Of a DNA stretch of 64,000 bases, positions 16,699 through 24,842 are shown piece by piece (within the stretch, counting starts at the first letter, position 1; every line of letters starts with the position of its first letter). The translations under genes and the position numbers were made by a program. Under the pieces are notes generated by a model that was not told where the DNA came from, searched no databases, and saw only the letters and a program-made list of their open reading frames with translations. The DNA is from VAYN01 sp963702075 (GTDB taxonomy: Bacteria; Actinomycetota; Thermoleophilia; Solirubrobacterales; 70-9). The stretch is from assembly GCA_963702075.1 (NCBI GenBank), contig OY969703.1, forward strand, positions 310,001-374,000, read 5' to 3'.

Positions 16699-18225
16699 GT
16701 GACCGACCCCGCTTCGACCAGCTCCCAGATGATCGGCACCGTGCTCTCCGGCCGCTACAAGCTGGAGGCGAAGCTCGGCAGCGGCGGCATGTCGACCGTC
16801 TACCTCGCCCGCGACACCACGCTGGACCGGCAGGTGGCCGTGAAGGTGATGCACCGGGAGATGTCCGAGCAGGCCGACCAGCTCGAGCGCTTCCGCCAGG
16901 AGGCGCGGGCGGTGGCCAAGCTCTCGCACCCCAACGTCGTCGCCGTGATCGACGCCGGCGAGGACGGCGGCCACCCCTACATCGTCTTCGAGTACGTCGA
17001 GGGCGAGACGCTGAAGCAGCGGATCAACCGGGTCGGCGCGCTCGAGCCACAGGAGGCGCTCGCCTATGCGATCGAGGTCGCCCGCGGGCTCACCGTCGCC
17101 CACGCCCGCAACATGGTCCACCGCGACATCAAGCCGCAGAACGTCCTCATCGACGCCGAGGGCCGGGCGAAGCTGACCGACTTCGGGATCTCCCGCCAGC
17201 TCGAGCAGGACGGGATGACCGCGACCGGCCGCGTCCTCGGGACCACCGATTACGTCGCCCCCGAGCAGGCTATGGGCCACCCGGTCGACCAGCGCTCCGA
17301 CGTCTACTCGCTCGGCGTCGTCCTCTACGAGATGCTGGTGGGACAGGTGCCGTTCAGCGCCGACAGCCAGGTCGGGGTGGCGATGAAACACGTCAACGAG
17401 GACCTCCCCGACGTCCAGCAACACCGGCCCGAACTCTCGGCTGCGGCGGCGATGGTGGTCGAGCGGGCGACGGCGAAGGACCCGGCCGACCGCTACCAGA
17501 CGGTCGGCGAGCTGATCGACGACCTCTCGACCGCGCTCGAGGTCGAGGCGGCGCGGGCGGGCTCGACCACCGGCGAGGCGACCAGCGTGCTGGAAGCGGT
17601 GCCACCGACCGAACGCAAGCTCTCCAGCGGCGGCCACCGGTCCTGGGTCGCCGCGCTGCTGCTCCTGCTCGCCGCCGCCGGGGTACTGGCAGCGGTGCTG
17701 CTGATCAGCAGCGGGCACGGGCCCGGCGGGGGCGGAGGAGCGCTGAAGGGCAAGGGCAAGCCGGTGGCGATCGCCGAAGCCTCCGACTACGACCCGCAGG
17801 GAGACGGCGAAGAGGACCCTGGAGCGGTCGGCTTCGCCGTCGACGGCAACCCGACCGGCACCGCCTGGAGCAGCGAGCACTACGACAGCGAAACCTTCGC
17901 GGGGACCAAGGAAGGGACCGATCCCGGGGTCGGGCTCTACGTGACCGCCACCTCGCCCGTCACGCCCGCCGCGATGATCGTCCGCACCCCCACCCCCGGC
18001 TGGGACGCGGAGATCTTCGCCAGCGCGTCCGGCCCGCCGGAAGAAGTGACCGAATGGGGCGAACCGGTCGGCGAGGTCACCGACGCCAAGGGGGTCGAAG
18101 AAGTCGAACTCCACCTCGGCTCCCCGGCCAAGTACTTCCTGATCTGGTTCAACAAGGCATCGCCGGCGCGCGATCAGGAAGGCCGCTACCAAGTCGAGAT
18201 CAGCGACGTGAAGCTGATCGAGTAA
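16699..18225 (+). CDS. Transmembrane Ser/Thr protein kinase with exported C-terminal domain
   Basis: A 508-residue PknB-type kinase. The kinase domain (about 18-280) keeps GSGGMSTVY (P-loop), VAVKV (catalytic Lys), HRDIKPQN, TDFGIS and GTTDYVAPEQ. A transmembrane helix at about 315-338 precedes a Gly-rich linker and a roughly 160-residue exported domain whose pattern (SDYDPQGDGEEDPGAVGFAV, GTAWSSEHYDS, KYFLIWFNK) resembles galactose-binding/discoidin-type domains found C-terminal to actinobacterial kinases. No PASTA repeats. It may sense a cell-surface glycan (inference). Glutamate codons change from mostly GAG to mostly GAA after the membrane helix. GTG start. Confidence 0.9.
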   Translation: MTDPASTSSQMIGTVLSGRYKLEAKLGSGGMSTVYLARDTTLDRQVAVKVMHREMSEQADQLERFRQEARAVAKLSHPNVVAVIDAGEDGGHPYIVFEYVEGETLKQRINRVGALEPQEALAYAIEVARGLTVAHARNMVHRDIKPQNVLIDAEGRAKLTDFGISRQLEQDGMTATGRVLGTTDYVAPEQAMGHPVDQRSDVYSLGVVLYEMLVGQVPFSADSQVGVAMKHVNEDLPDVQQHRPELSAAAAMVVERATAKDPADRYQTVGELIDDLSTALEVEAARAGSTTGEATSVLEAVPPTERKLSSGGHRSWVAALLLLLAAAGVLAAVLLISSGHGPGGGGGALKGKGKPVAIAEASDYDPQGDGEEDPGAVGFAVDGNPTGTAWSSEHYDSETFAGTKEGTDPGVGLYVTATSPVTPAAMIVRTPTPGWDAEIFASASGPPEEVTEWGEPVGEVTDAKGVEEVELHLGSPAKYFLIWFNKASPARDQEGRYQVEISDVKLIE

Positions 18226-18255
18226 CTACTTACGTAACCTTTACATCGATCCGTG

Positions 18256-18261
18256 TAACAT
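18256..18261 (+). promoter_or_regulatory. Possible -10 element (TAACAT) of a leaderless transcript
   Basis: TAACAT ends six bases before the ATG of the reductase gene at 18268, and no ribosome site is present between them. The upstream gap also has the palindrome TTACGTAA and repeated GTAAC words. Spacing fits a transcript beginning at or near the ATG. No convincing -35 hexamer is seen. Confidence 0.35.
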
Positions 18262-18267
18262 CCTTCG

Positions 18268-19365
18268 ATGGCAGAGCGAGGCGCTAAGCCCAATGTCCCC
18301 AAGGTCCGCCAAAGGGCGCTTCACGCCGTTCGCTCCCTCTTCACCCCGCTTCTCCCCGACGACTACATCGAACTGATCAACCCGCTGTGGTCGACGCAGG
18401 AGCTGCGCGGCCGGATCGAGCGGATCGTCCCGGAGACGCCCGACGCGGTGACGATCCTGATCCGCCCCGGCTACGAGTGGCCGGGGCACCGGGCCGGCCA
18501 GTACCTGCGGATCGGCGTCATCGTCGACGGGGTCCACCACTGGCGCGCCTACTCGCTGACCACCGACCCGGGCCACCCTGAGGGTCTGATCGGGATCACG
18601 CCGAAGCTGGTCGAAGCGGGCAAGGTGACCCCATACCTGGTGCACCAGGCGCGGCCGGGGGACCTCGTCCGCCTCGGCGGCGTCGAAGGCACCTTCGTCC
18701 TCCCCGACCCGCCGCCGCGCAAGCTTCTCTTCATCAGCGCCGGCAGCGGCATCACTCCGATCATGAGCATGCTGCGCAGCCTCGACCGCGACGACGGGCT
18801 CACCGACGCCGTCCACATCCACTCCTCGCGCACTACCGACCGGGTGATCTTCGGCGAGCAGCTGCGCGATCTCGACTCCCGCCGCGAGGGCTACAAGCCG
18901 CACCTGCGGATCACCGGCGAAGCGGGCCGCTTCGCCCCCCATGAGCTCGACGCGCTCTGCCCCGACTGGCGCGAGCGCCGCGCCTTCGTCTCCGGCCCCG
19001 GCGAAATGCTCGACGCCCTGGTCCAGCACTGGCGCACCGACGGCGACCCGGAGCTCCTGGAGATGGAGCGCTTCCAGCCGGTGATCGGCGGCGACGCCGT
19101 GGCCGGCGAGGGCGGCACCGTCCGCTTCCTCTCCAGCGGCGTCGAGGCCGAGTGCGACGGCGGCACGCCGATCCTCGTCGCCGGCGAGGAAGCGGGCGCC
19201 GAGCTGCCGTTCGGCTGCCGGATGGGGATCTGCCATACCTGCATCGGCCGGCTCTGCGCCGGCGAAGTGAGGGACCTGCGGACCGGGGAGGTCTACGGGC
19301 AAGAGGGAGAGATGGTCCGAACCTGTGTCAACGCGCCTGAAGGCGACGTTGCGATTGCCTTATGA
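18268..19365 (+). CDS. Ferredoxin reductase with 2Fe-2S domain (desaturase electron donor)
   Basis: A 365-residue modular flavoprotein. The FAD-binding region has RAYSLTTDP (about 92-100), the NAD(P)-binding region has SAGSGITPIMSML (about 156-168), and the C-terminal plant-type ferredoxin domain has GCRMGICHTC with a final C in VRTCVNAP, giving the CX4CX2C...C cluster pattern. The reductase passes electrons from NAD(P)H through FAD to the iron-sulfur cluster. The desaturase follows 23 bases later, so this is very likely its dedicated electron donor, as in mycobacterial Rv3230c/DesA3 pairs. Confidence 0.92.
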   Translation: MAERGAKPNVPKVRQRALHAVRSLFTPLLPDDYIELINPLWSTQELRGRIERIVPETPDAVTILIRPGYEWPGHRAGQYLRIGVIVDGVHHWRAYSLTTDPGHPEGLIGITPKLVEAGKVTPYLVHQARPGDLVRLGGVEGTFVLPDPPPRKLLFISAGSGITPIMSMLRSLDRDDGLTDAVHIHSSRTTDRVIFGEQLRDLDSRREGYKPHLRITGEAGRFAPHELDALCPDWRERRAFVSGPGEMLDALVQHWRTDGDPELLEMERFQPVIGGDAVAGEGGTVRFLSSGVEAECDGGTPILVAGEEAGAELPFGCRMGICHTCIGRLCAGEVRDLRTGEVYGQEGEMVRTCVNAPEGDVAIAL

Positions 19366-19388
19366 CAATGAGGGGATAGAGAACCCAG

Positions 19389-20669
19389 ATGACTACGACC
19401 GCACCCACCGCCGCCCCTGTCGACACCCAAAGCGAGAGCCCGCTCGCGCACCTGTCCGAGCAGCAACTGGAGGAGCTGGCGCGCGAGTTCGACGCGATCC
19501 GCGACCGGGTGATGGCCGACCTCGGCGATCGCGACCGCCGCTACATCGAGAGCATGATCGAGATGCAGCGCCGCCTCGCCGTGCTCAGCCGCGTGCTCCT
19601 GCTCGCCTCTCGCAACCGGGTCGCCTGGGGGGCCGGGACCGCGGCCCTGTCGGCGGCGAAGATCCTCGAGAACATGGAGATCGGCCACAACGTCATGCAC
19701 GGCCAGTGGGACTGGATGAACGACCCGCGCATCCACTCCTCGACCTGGGACTGGGACACCGCCTCGACCGCCGAGGCCTGGAAGCACTCCCACAACTTCG
19801 TCCACCACACCTACACCAACATCCGCGGCAAGGATAAGGACCTCGGCTACGAGATCATGCGGATCGACCCGGCGCAGAAGTGGAACCCGGTCTACCTCGC
19901 GCAGCCGGTCTACAACCTGCTCCTGGCGGCGCTGTTCGAGTGGGGCGTGGCGCTGCACGACCTCGACTTCGAGGCGATCCGCAAGGGCCACAAGCCGATG
20001 CACCAGGTGAAGCGGGAGCTGAAGGGGATCGCCGGCAAGGCCAAGGACCAGGTCGTCAAGGATTACATCGCCTGGCCGCTGGTCAGCGCCCTCGCCGCGA
20101 CCGCCGTCGACGCGGTGGTGGAGACGCGGCGCCAGCGCAAGGCGCCGCGCGGGATCCTCGGCCGGGTGTCGAGGCGCAAGCGCCAGAGCCGCTGGGCGCC
20201 GGTGGTGGAAGCCGCGCTAGGCAGCGGCGCCAAGACCTTCCGGCAGACCGTCAAGGCCGACGCCACCGCCAACATCGTCCGCAACGTCTGGGCCTACGCG
20301 ATCATCTTCTGCGGCCACTTCCCCGACCAGACCTACACCTTCTCCCAGCGCGAGGTCGAGAACGAGAGCCGCGGCGGCTGGTACATCCGCCAGCTCACCG
20401 GCTCCGCCAACATCGACGGCGGCCCCCTCTTCCACATCGCCAGCGGCAACCTCAGCTACCAGGTCGAGCACCACCTCTTCCCCGACATGCCGAGCACCCG
20501 CTACGCCGAGATCGCGCCGCAGGTCAAGGACGTCTGCGAGCGTTACGGCCTGCCGTACAACAGCGGCCCCTTCATGCAGCAGCTGGGGATGGTCCAGCGG
20601 ACGATCCTCCGCCTCGCCGTCCCCGGCGGCAAGCCCCGGCCGAAGCCGGGGCCCTACCACGGGGAGTAG
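19389..20669 (+). CDS. Membrane acyl-CoA/fatty-acid desaturase
   Basis: A 426-residue di-iron desaturase. All three histidine boxes are present: GHNVMHGQ (about 98-105), HSHNFVHH (about 134-141) and QVEHHLFPD (about 358-366). Hydrophobic spans lie around 75-100, 175-195 and 290-310. It is probably an aerobic delta-9-type desaturase acting on acyl chains at the membrane, fed by the reductase encoded just upstream. The central stretch rich in Arg/Lys (about 240-265) is longer than in some relatives. Confidence 0.92.
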   Translation: MTTTAPTAAPVDTQSESPLAHLSEQQLEELAREFDAIRDRVMADLGDRDRRYIESMIEMQRRLAVLSRVLLLASRNRVAWGAGTAALSAAKILENMEIGHNVMHGQWDWMNDPRIHSSTWDWDTASTAEAWKHSHNFVHHTYTNIRGKDKDLGYEIMRIDPAQKWNPVYLAQPVYNLLLAALFEWGVALHDLDFEAIRKGHKPMHQVKRELKGIAGKAKDQVVKDYIAWPLVSALAATAVDAVVETRRQRKAPRGILGRVSRRKRQSRWAPVVEAALGSGAKTFRQTVKADATANIVRNVWAYAIIFCGHFPDQTYTFSQREVENESRGGWYIRQLTGSANIDGGPLFHIASGNLSYQVEHHLFPDMPSTRYAEIAPQVKDVCERYGLPYNSGPFMQQLGMVQRTILRLAVPGGKPRPKPGPYHGE

Positions 20670-20670
20670 A

Positions 20671-20692
20671 GCCGGGTCGGGTGTCACCCGGC
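20671..20692 (+). terminator. Hairpin directly after the desaturase stop
   Basis: GCCGGGT (20671-20677) and ACCCGGC (20686-20692) form a perfect 7-base stem around an 8-base loop, one base after the TAG stop of the desaturase. There is no T tract. It may be a terminator or an mRNA-stabilising hairpin. Confidence 0.5.
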
Positions 20693-20749
20693 GCAACCCT
20701 GCCTTGACCCCGCTGAAGCGGCGGGAGATAAAGAAGCCATTTCAAGGAG

Positions 20750-20766
20750 CGTCCGGAAACCGGACG
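20750..20766 (+). promoter_or_regulatory. Short perfect hairpin in 5' leader of secreted protein gene
   Basis: CGTCCGG, a three-base AAA loop, and CCGGACG form a perfect 7-base stem ending about 20 bases before the start codon of the next gene. It could influence mRNA stability or translation of that gene. No known regulator family is recognised. Confidence 0.4.
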
Positions 20767-20788
20767 GCGACGAAAGGAAATGGCTCAA

Positions 20789-21493
20789 ATGCGAACGAAG
20801 CTAATCGGCATACGGGTAACCCTGCTGGCCCTGACCGTCTGCGCAACCGCACCCTCGATCGCGGCGGCGGCCAATGCCCCCGATCTCACATTTCCCACAG
20901 GGACTTTGCTGGGAGTTGGCAGCAATCTCAAAGGCACAAACCAAGGCAACAGCCTCAGGTTCACAAGCAGCTCCGGCATGAGCTTTTGGGAATGCACCAA
21001 AACCGAACTGACAGGAACTCTGACAAAGAACAAAGGCTCGGAAATCGAAGCGGACATCGAATCCTTCGGCATCTCCGGAACCGGCTCGGAAGGGCGGTGC
21101 ACAGGCACGATCCTGCCGCGGACCGACTGGGTCTTCAACCCAGCCGCCAATGGCGTCCCCTGGTGCCTGCGCTCGACCTCAGGGATGAAAGAAGACGAAG
21201 TTCAGATCAGGGGCGGCTCCTGCAGTGGGGAAGCCCGGGCGATCCGGATCGTTCAAATCACAACATTCGAAACACCCGAAGGGGGCATCGACGCAGTCGA
21301 ATGCGTCTACCAGAGGACGGCGGCTGTGCCGGGCACTTACACGACAGACCCTCAAGATGCCGTCATGACCTTCTCCGAAGTCGAATGGATCCTGACGACC
21401 GGCGGGCTCGCCTGTTCGGCGACCTGGAAGCTCGACTTCAATTTCACACTAGAGCGAGACGAAGCGACCGCGTCGCCCCTCTACATCTCCTAG
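20789..21493 (+). CDS. Secreted cysteine-containing protein of unrecognised family
   Basis: About 234 residues. A classic signal peptide (MRTKLIGIRVTLLALTVCAT, cleavage near AAAAN) precedes a repeating beta-rich domain. I do not recognise the family, but a second copy lies at 25849. Shared features are a TFPTGT/TYPTGT start, TGxLTKNxG, a C-x-LRST segment (PWCLRST), EDE-[IV]-x-[IL]-R and a final LERDE close to the C-terminus. At least five cysteines in the mature part suggest disulfides. ATG at 20789 is preferred over ATG at 20780 because AAAGGA then has proper spacing. Lower GC and GAA-rich codons set it apart from neighbours. Confidence 0.7.
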   Translation: MRTKLIGIRVTLLALTVCATAPSIAAAANAPDLTFPTGTLLGVGSNLKGTNQGNSLRFTSSSGMSFWECTKTELTGTLTKNKGSEIEADIESFGISGTGSEGRCTGTILPRTDWVFNPAANGVPWCLRSTSGMKEDEVQIRGGSCSGEARAIRIVQITTFETPEGGIDAVECVYQRTAAVPGTYTTDPQDAVMTFSEVEWILTTGGLACSATWKLDFNFTLERDEATASPLYIS

Positions 21494-21507
21494 ACAACGC
21501 GCTTAGC

Positions 21508-21544
21508 CCGGGCAGCGGGAGAAGGTCGCCCTCCCGCTGCCCGG
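21508..21544. terminator. Strong bidirectional hairpin between convergent genes
   Basis: A perfect 14-base stem: CCGGGCAGCGGGAG (21508-21521) and its complement CTCCCGCTGCCCGG (21531-21544), with a 9-base loop. It sits between the secreted protein gene and the convergent lipase gene. It lacks a T tract but its stability and position indicate a shared terminator. Confidence 0.75.
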
Positions 21545-21552
21545 CTTCGAGC

Positions 21553-22458
21553 TCAGCCGCCCTCGGTCGGCAGGATCGGCGTGCAGAATGGGCTGCGCGG
21601 GTGCAGCGGGTCGAGTGCGGTGAGGACGTCGGCGTCGGCGATGTGGTCGTAGGGCATCGAGAGGTGGTCGCCGAGGTCGAGGATGCACTGGTTCTGCAGG
21701 GTGACGTTTTTGACGCTCGAGCCGGAGAGGAAGGCTGACGTGTAGGGCGTCACGACCTGGTCGTAGCGGGTCTGGATCACCGTGTATTCGACCCCCGGCT
21801 CGGTGTCGCCGCCGCTATTCAGTTCGGCCAGGAAAGAGGAGCCGACGATCTGCTCCTCGCAGGCCGGGCAGAGCGCCCCGGTGAACTGTTCGCCGCCCGG
21901 GAAGAAGCGGGCGAGGAAGCCGATCCCGTCGAGGGTGGTGCCGTGGTTGGAGGGTGAGAGGCCGACAAGGGTGTGGACCTTCCCGGCGCCGCCGAGGAAC
22001 TTGAGGTAGTAGCGCGGCATCATCCCGCCCTGCGAGTGGCCCACCAGGTCGACCTTGCTGGCGCCGGTCGAGGTGAGGACTTTGTCGACGAAGGCCGAGA
22101 GTTCTTTGGCCGAGCTGCGGATCTCACCGGTCCCGTAGATGCCGATCGCGCCGCTGCCGCCGTAGGAGCCGTAGTTGAGGGCGAAGACGCACCAGCCGTT
22201 GTTCTTCAGCAACGGCGAGAGCGCCTGCCAGCTGTCGGACATGTCGGCGAAGGTGCCATGGACGAGCACGACCGGGCGCGGATGGGCGGCGCTCGGTTTG
22301 CAGGTCCAGTCGTTGGCGCCGGGAGGGCTGGCGGTCGGGCTGATGTGGGCGTAGCCATAGGCGCCGCTGTAGATGACCGGCAGGTCCGCGGACGCGGGCG
22401 CGGCTAGCGCGAGAAACGAACCGAGGGCAAGGAACAGGACAACGAGGCTGCGACGCAT
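21553..22458 (-). CDS. Secreted lipase/esterase (alpha/beta hydrolase)
   Basis: About 301 residues with a signal peptide (MRRSLVVLFLALGSFLALAA, cleavage after ASA). The alpha/beta hydrolase features are VVLVHGTFAD (oxyanion region), GHSQGG nucleophile elbow (Ser about 150), a DQVVTPY acidic position and DHLSMPYDH with candidate catalytic histidines. This matches the Lipase_2/EstA-EstB type of secreted actinobacterial lipases. A cysteine pair (CPACEEQ) and further cysteines suggest disulfides. ATG at 22458 has GGAGAG just upstream. An SGNH hydrolase is divergently encoded 134 bases away, so the two secreted hydrolases may share regulation. Confidence 0.88.
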   Translation of the reverse strand: MRRSLVVLFLALGSFLALAAPASADLPVIYSGAYGYAHISPTASPPGANDWTCKPSAAHPRPVVLVHGTFADMSDSWQALSPLLKNNGWCVFALNYGSYGGSGAIGIYGTGEIRSSAKELSAFVDKVLTSTGASKVDLVGHSQGGMMPRYYLKFLGGAGKVHTLVGLSPSNHGTTLDGIGFLARFFPGGEQFTGALCPACEEQIVGSSFLAELNSGGDTEPGVEYTVIQTRYDQVVTPYTSAFLSGSSVKNVTLQNQCILDLGDHLSMPYDHIADADVLTALDPLHPRSPFCTPILPTEGG

Positions 22459-22592
22459 GGGCTCTCCTCTGGCTTGACTGTCGACTGTCGCTACTGAGAA
22501 ATTAGTAGATGCTTGCGGGAATAGTTGCCGCAAACTATCTTGAGCATAGGGCCGGGGAGCGGGCAGGGCAACCAATCCCAAGGAGAGAAGAG
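22459..22592. promoter_or_regulatory. Divergent promoter region with short inverted repeats
   Basis: The gap between the two secreted hydrolase genes holds the interleaved repeats TTGCGG/CCGCAA and ATAGTT/AACTAT (about 22513-22537), and CTACT/AGTAG nearby. This is the pattern expected of an operator for coordinate control of both genes. No clear -35/-10 pair could be fixed. Confidence 0.4.
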
Positions 22593-23456
22593 ATGAATCA
22601 GGCAACCCCCATCCGCCGGCCGGCGGCGATTTTGCTGCTGGCGCTGGCGACGCTGCTGCTCGCAGCCGTCCTCGCGGCGGGAGCGCGAGCGGCCAACTAC
22701 GTCGCCCTCGGCGACTCCTACGCGGCCGGGCCGCTGATCCCGAACCCGGTCCTGCCGCTCGGCTGCCTCAAATCCGACCACAACTACCCGCACCTGGCGG
22801 CCCCGGGCATCGGCCTCACGCTGCGCGACGCCAGCTGCAGCGGTGCCACCACGGCCGACATGACCAACCCGCAGAACGTCGAACCGGACGGTCCCAACCC
22901 GCCGCAGCTCAACTCGATCGACGCCAACACGACCGTCGTCTCGCTGACGATCGGCGGCAACGACATCGGCTTCTCCAGTGTCGCCCAGAACTGCATCACG
23001 CTCAACCCCTTCAGCCATCCCTGCCTCGACAAATACGACGCCGGCGGGGTCGACCAGCTGAAAGCGCGGATCGAAGCGACGGCGCCGAAAGTCGCGGCGG
23101 TCCTGGCGGGGATCAAATCCCGCTCGCCCTCGGCTCACATCTACGTCGTCAACTACCCGGCGATCTTCCCCGAGACCGGGCTCGGCTGCTGGCCGCAGAT
23201 GCCGATCGGGTTCCAGGACGTTCCCTACCTGCGCTCGACCGAGCAGCGGCTCAACTCGATGCTGGCGACGCAGGCAGCGGCCGCCGGGGCGACGCTCGTC
23301 AGCTGGTACAACGCGAGCATCGGCCACGACGCTTGCAAGAGCAGCTCGACTCGCTGGGTCGAACCGCTGGTGCCTGGCGAACTCGCCGCTCCGATCCATC
23401 CCAACCAGGCCGGGATGGCCGGCGGCGCGAACGCGCTGCTGGCAGCCGGGGCGTAG
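22593..23456 (+). CDS. Secreted SGNH/GDSL hydrolase
   Basis: About 287 residues with a signal peptide (residues 1-34, cleaved near GARA-AN). The SGNH blocks are complete: block I VALGDSYAAG (nucleophile Ser), block II near SGATTAD, block III TIGGNDIGF (oxyanion Asn) and block V IHPNQAG (catalytic His). This is the Streptomyces esterase/lipase-like group, with an even number of cysteines in the mature part. AAGGAG precedes the ATG at 22593 with good spacing. It probably hydrolyses extracellular lipid or ester substrates. Confidence 0.9.
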   Translation: MNQATPIRRPAAILLLALATLLLAAVLAAGARAANYVALGDSYAAGPLIPNPVLPLGCLKSDHNYPHLAAPGIGLTLRDASCSGATTADMTNPQNVEPDGPNPPQLNSIDANTTVVSLTIGGNDIGFSSVAQNCITLNPFSHPCLDKYDAGGVDQLKARIEATAPKVAAVLAGIKSRSPSAHIYVVNYPAIFPETGLGCWPQMPIGFQDVPYLRSTEQRLNSMLATQAAAAGATLVSWYNASIGHDACKSSSTRWVEPLVPGELAAPIHPNQAGMAGGANALLAAGA

Positions 23457-23481
23457 ACAGCCAACTCGTCATGCTGAGGGG

Positions 23482-24390
23482 ATGAGGATTGCCAGCCTCG
23501 TCCCCTCAGCGACCGAGATGCTCTTCGCGCTCGGGCTCGGCGAGAGCGTCGTCGGCGTCACCCACGAGTGCGACTGGCCGGCTGCCGCGAGCGAGCTGCC
23601 GCAGCTGACGGCGACGGTCCTGCCGGCTGGGCTCTCGGCCGGCGAGATCGACGCGGCGGTGAAGGAGGTGATCGGGGAAGGCCGGGCGCTCTACACGCTC
23701 GACGAGGAGCGGCTGGCCGAGCTCGAGCCGGATCTGATCGTCACTCAGGCCGTCTGCGAGGTCTGCGCCGTCTCATATGACGACGTGGTCGCGGTTGCGG
23801 CGCAACTGCCGAGTAAGCCTCGGGTGCTGCAGCAGGATCCGAGCACGCTGGGCGAGGTGCTGGAAGACGTGGCGCGGCTGGGAGACGCGGTCGGGATCGC
23901 CGAGCGAGCGGCCGGGGTGCGTCGCCAGCTCGAGGAGCGACTCGAGTCGGTGCGCGCAGCTGTGGCGGACGAGGGCCGGCCCCGCGTCCTCGCTCTCGAG
24001 TGGCTCGACCCGCCGTTTCTCGGCGGCCACTGGATCCCGGAGATGATCGAGATCGCCGGCGGCGAGAGCGTCGCGGGCGACCCGGGGCAGAAGTCGCCCC
24101 AAGTCGAGTGGGACGACCTGAACGGTCTTGACCCGGAGCTGGTCGTCTCGATGCCCTGCGGCTGGTACCTCGACGAGTCCTGCGCGCAGGCCCTTCGACA
24201 CGGCGACCGCCTCGGCGCCTTCGGCAGCGCCCGCGTCTACGCGGTCGACGGCGCCTCGACCTTCTCCCGGCCGGGCCCGCGCCTCGTCGACGGGGTCGAG
24301 CTGCTCGGCCACCTCTTCCACCCCGAGCTGGTCGACGCACCCGAGGGGATCGGCTTCGCCGAGCTGACGGCTCAGATCTCGCGCTCGTAG
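23482..24390 (+). CDS. BtuF-like periplasmic-binding-fold protein, no signal peptide
   Basis: A 302-residue protein of the cobalamin/iron-siderophore binding fold: MRIASLVPSATEMLFALGLGESVVGVTHECDWP at the N-terminus, DLIVTQAVCEVCAVS, LEWLDPPFLGGHWIPEMIEIAGG and the C-terminal FSRPGPRLVDGVELL. It begins directly with the binding domain, with no signal or lipobox, and no ABC permease or ATPase is adjacent. Such stand-alone cytoplasmic forms are common and their ligand is not established. Its last 19 bases overlap the convergent acetyltransferase. All Glu codons look GAG-type, consistent with a cytosolic protein. Confidence 0.8.
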   Translation: MRIASLVPSATEMLFALGLGESVVGVTHECDWPAAASELPQLTATVLPAGLSAGEIDAAVKEVIGEGRALYTLDEERLAELEPDLIVTQAVCEVCAVSYDDVVAVAAQLPSKPRVLQQDPSTLGEVLEDVARLGDAVGIAERAAGVRRQLEERLESVRAAVADEGRPRVLALEWLDPPFLGGHWIPEMIEIAGGESVAGDPGQKSPQVEWDDLNGLDPELVVSMPCGWYLDESCAQALRHGDRLGAFGSARVYAVDGASTFSRPGPRLVDGVELLGHLFHPELVDAPEGIGFAELTAQISRS

Positions 24391-24842
24391 AAGAGCATCA
24401 AGGGACCGTCCGGCGAGCCTTCGCGGTTGGTGAAGCCCATGCTCTCGTAGAGGGCGCGGGCGGCGGTGTCGGTCTCGCCCGTGTTGAGGTCGATCCCGTC
24501 GGCGCCATGCTCGCGGGCGAGCATGATGGTCGCTGCCAGCAGAGCGCGGCCGATCCCGCGGCGGCGAAGCTTCGGGGTCACGTAGAGCTCCTGCAAATAG
24601 GTTTCGGCACCCGCGCTCCAGATGCCCGGGCGGAAGCGGAAGAGAGAAAGCCCGTCCGGCCCCTCCCCCGCCAGGAACACCGTGATCTCGTCCTCTTCCA
24701 GCAGGCGGGCGATGGTTTCCGTCAGCTCCTCCACCTCCGGCGTCGGTTCGGAGTACTCGAGGTTGAAGTCGCGCAGGAGCCGGGCGATGTCGGGGGCGTC
24801 CTCCACCCCGCCCCTCCAAACCTGTATCTGTGGCTTCGTCAT
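24372..24842 (-). CDS. GNAT family N-acetyltransferase
   Basis: A 156-residue single GNAT domain. Visible are VWRGGVEDAPDIARLLRDFN, FLAGEGPDGLSLFRFRP, YLQELYVTPKLRRRGIGRALLAATIMLAREHGAD (acetyl-CoA loop RRRGIGRALL) and ARALYESMGF. Substrate unknown. The ATG at 24842 shares bases with the ATG of the divergent queuosine-salvage gene (CATG at 24840-24843). A further upstream extension would run through that gene. Promoters for each gene must therefore lie inside the other's coding sequence. Confidence 0.85.
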   Translation of the reverse strand: MTKPQIQVWRGGVEDAPDIARLLRDFNLEYSEPTPEVEELTETIARLLEEDEITVFLAGEGPDGLSLFRFRPGIWSAGAETYLQELYVTPKLRRRGIGRALLAATIMLAREHGADGIDLNTGETDTAARALYESMGFTNREGSPDGPLMLFYEREI

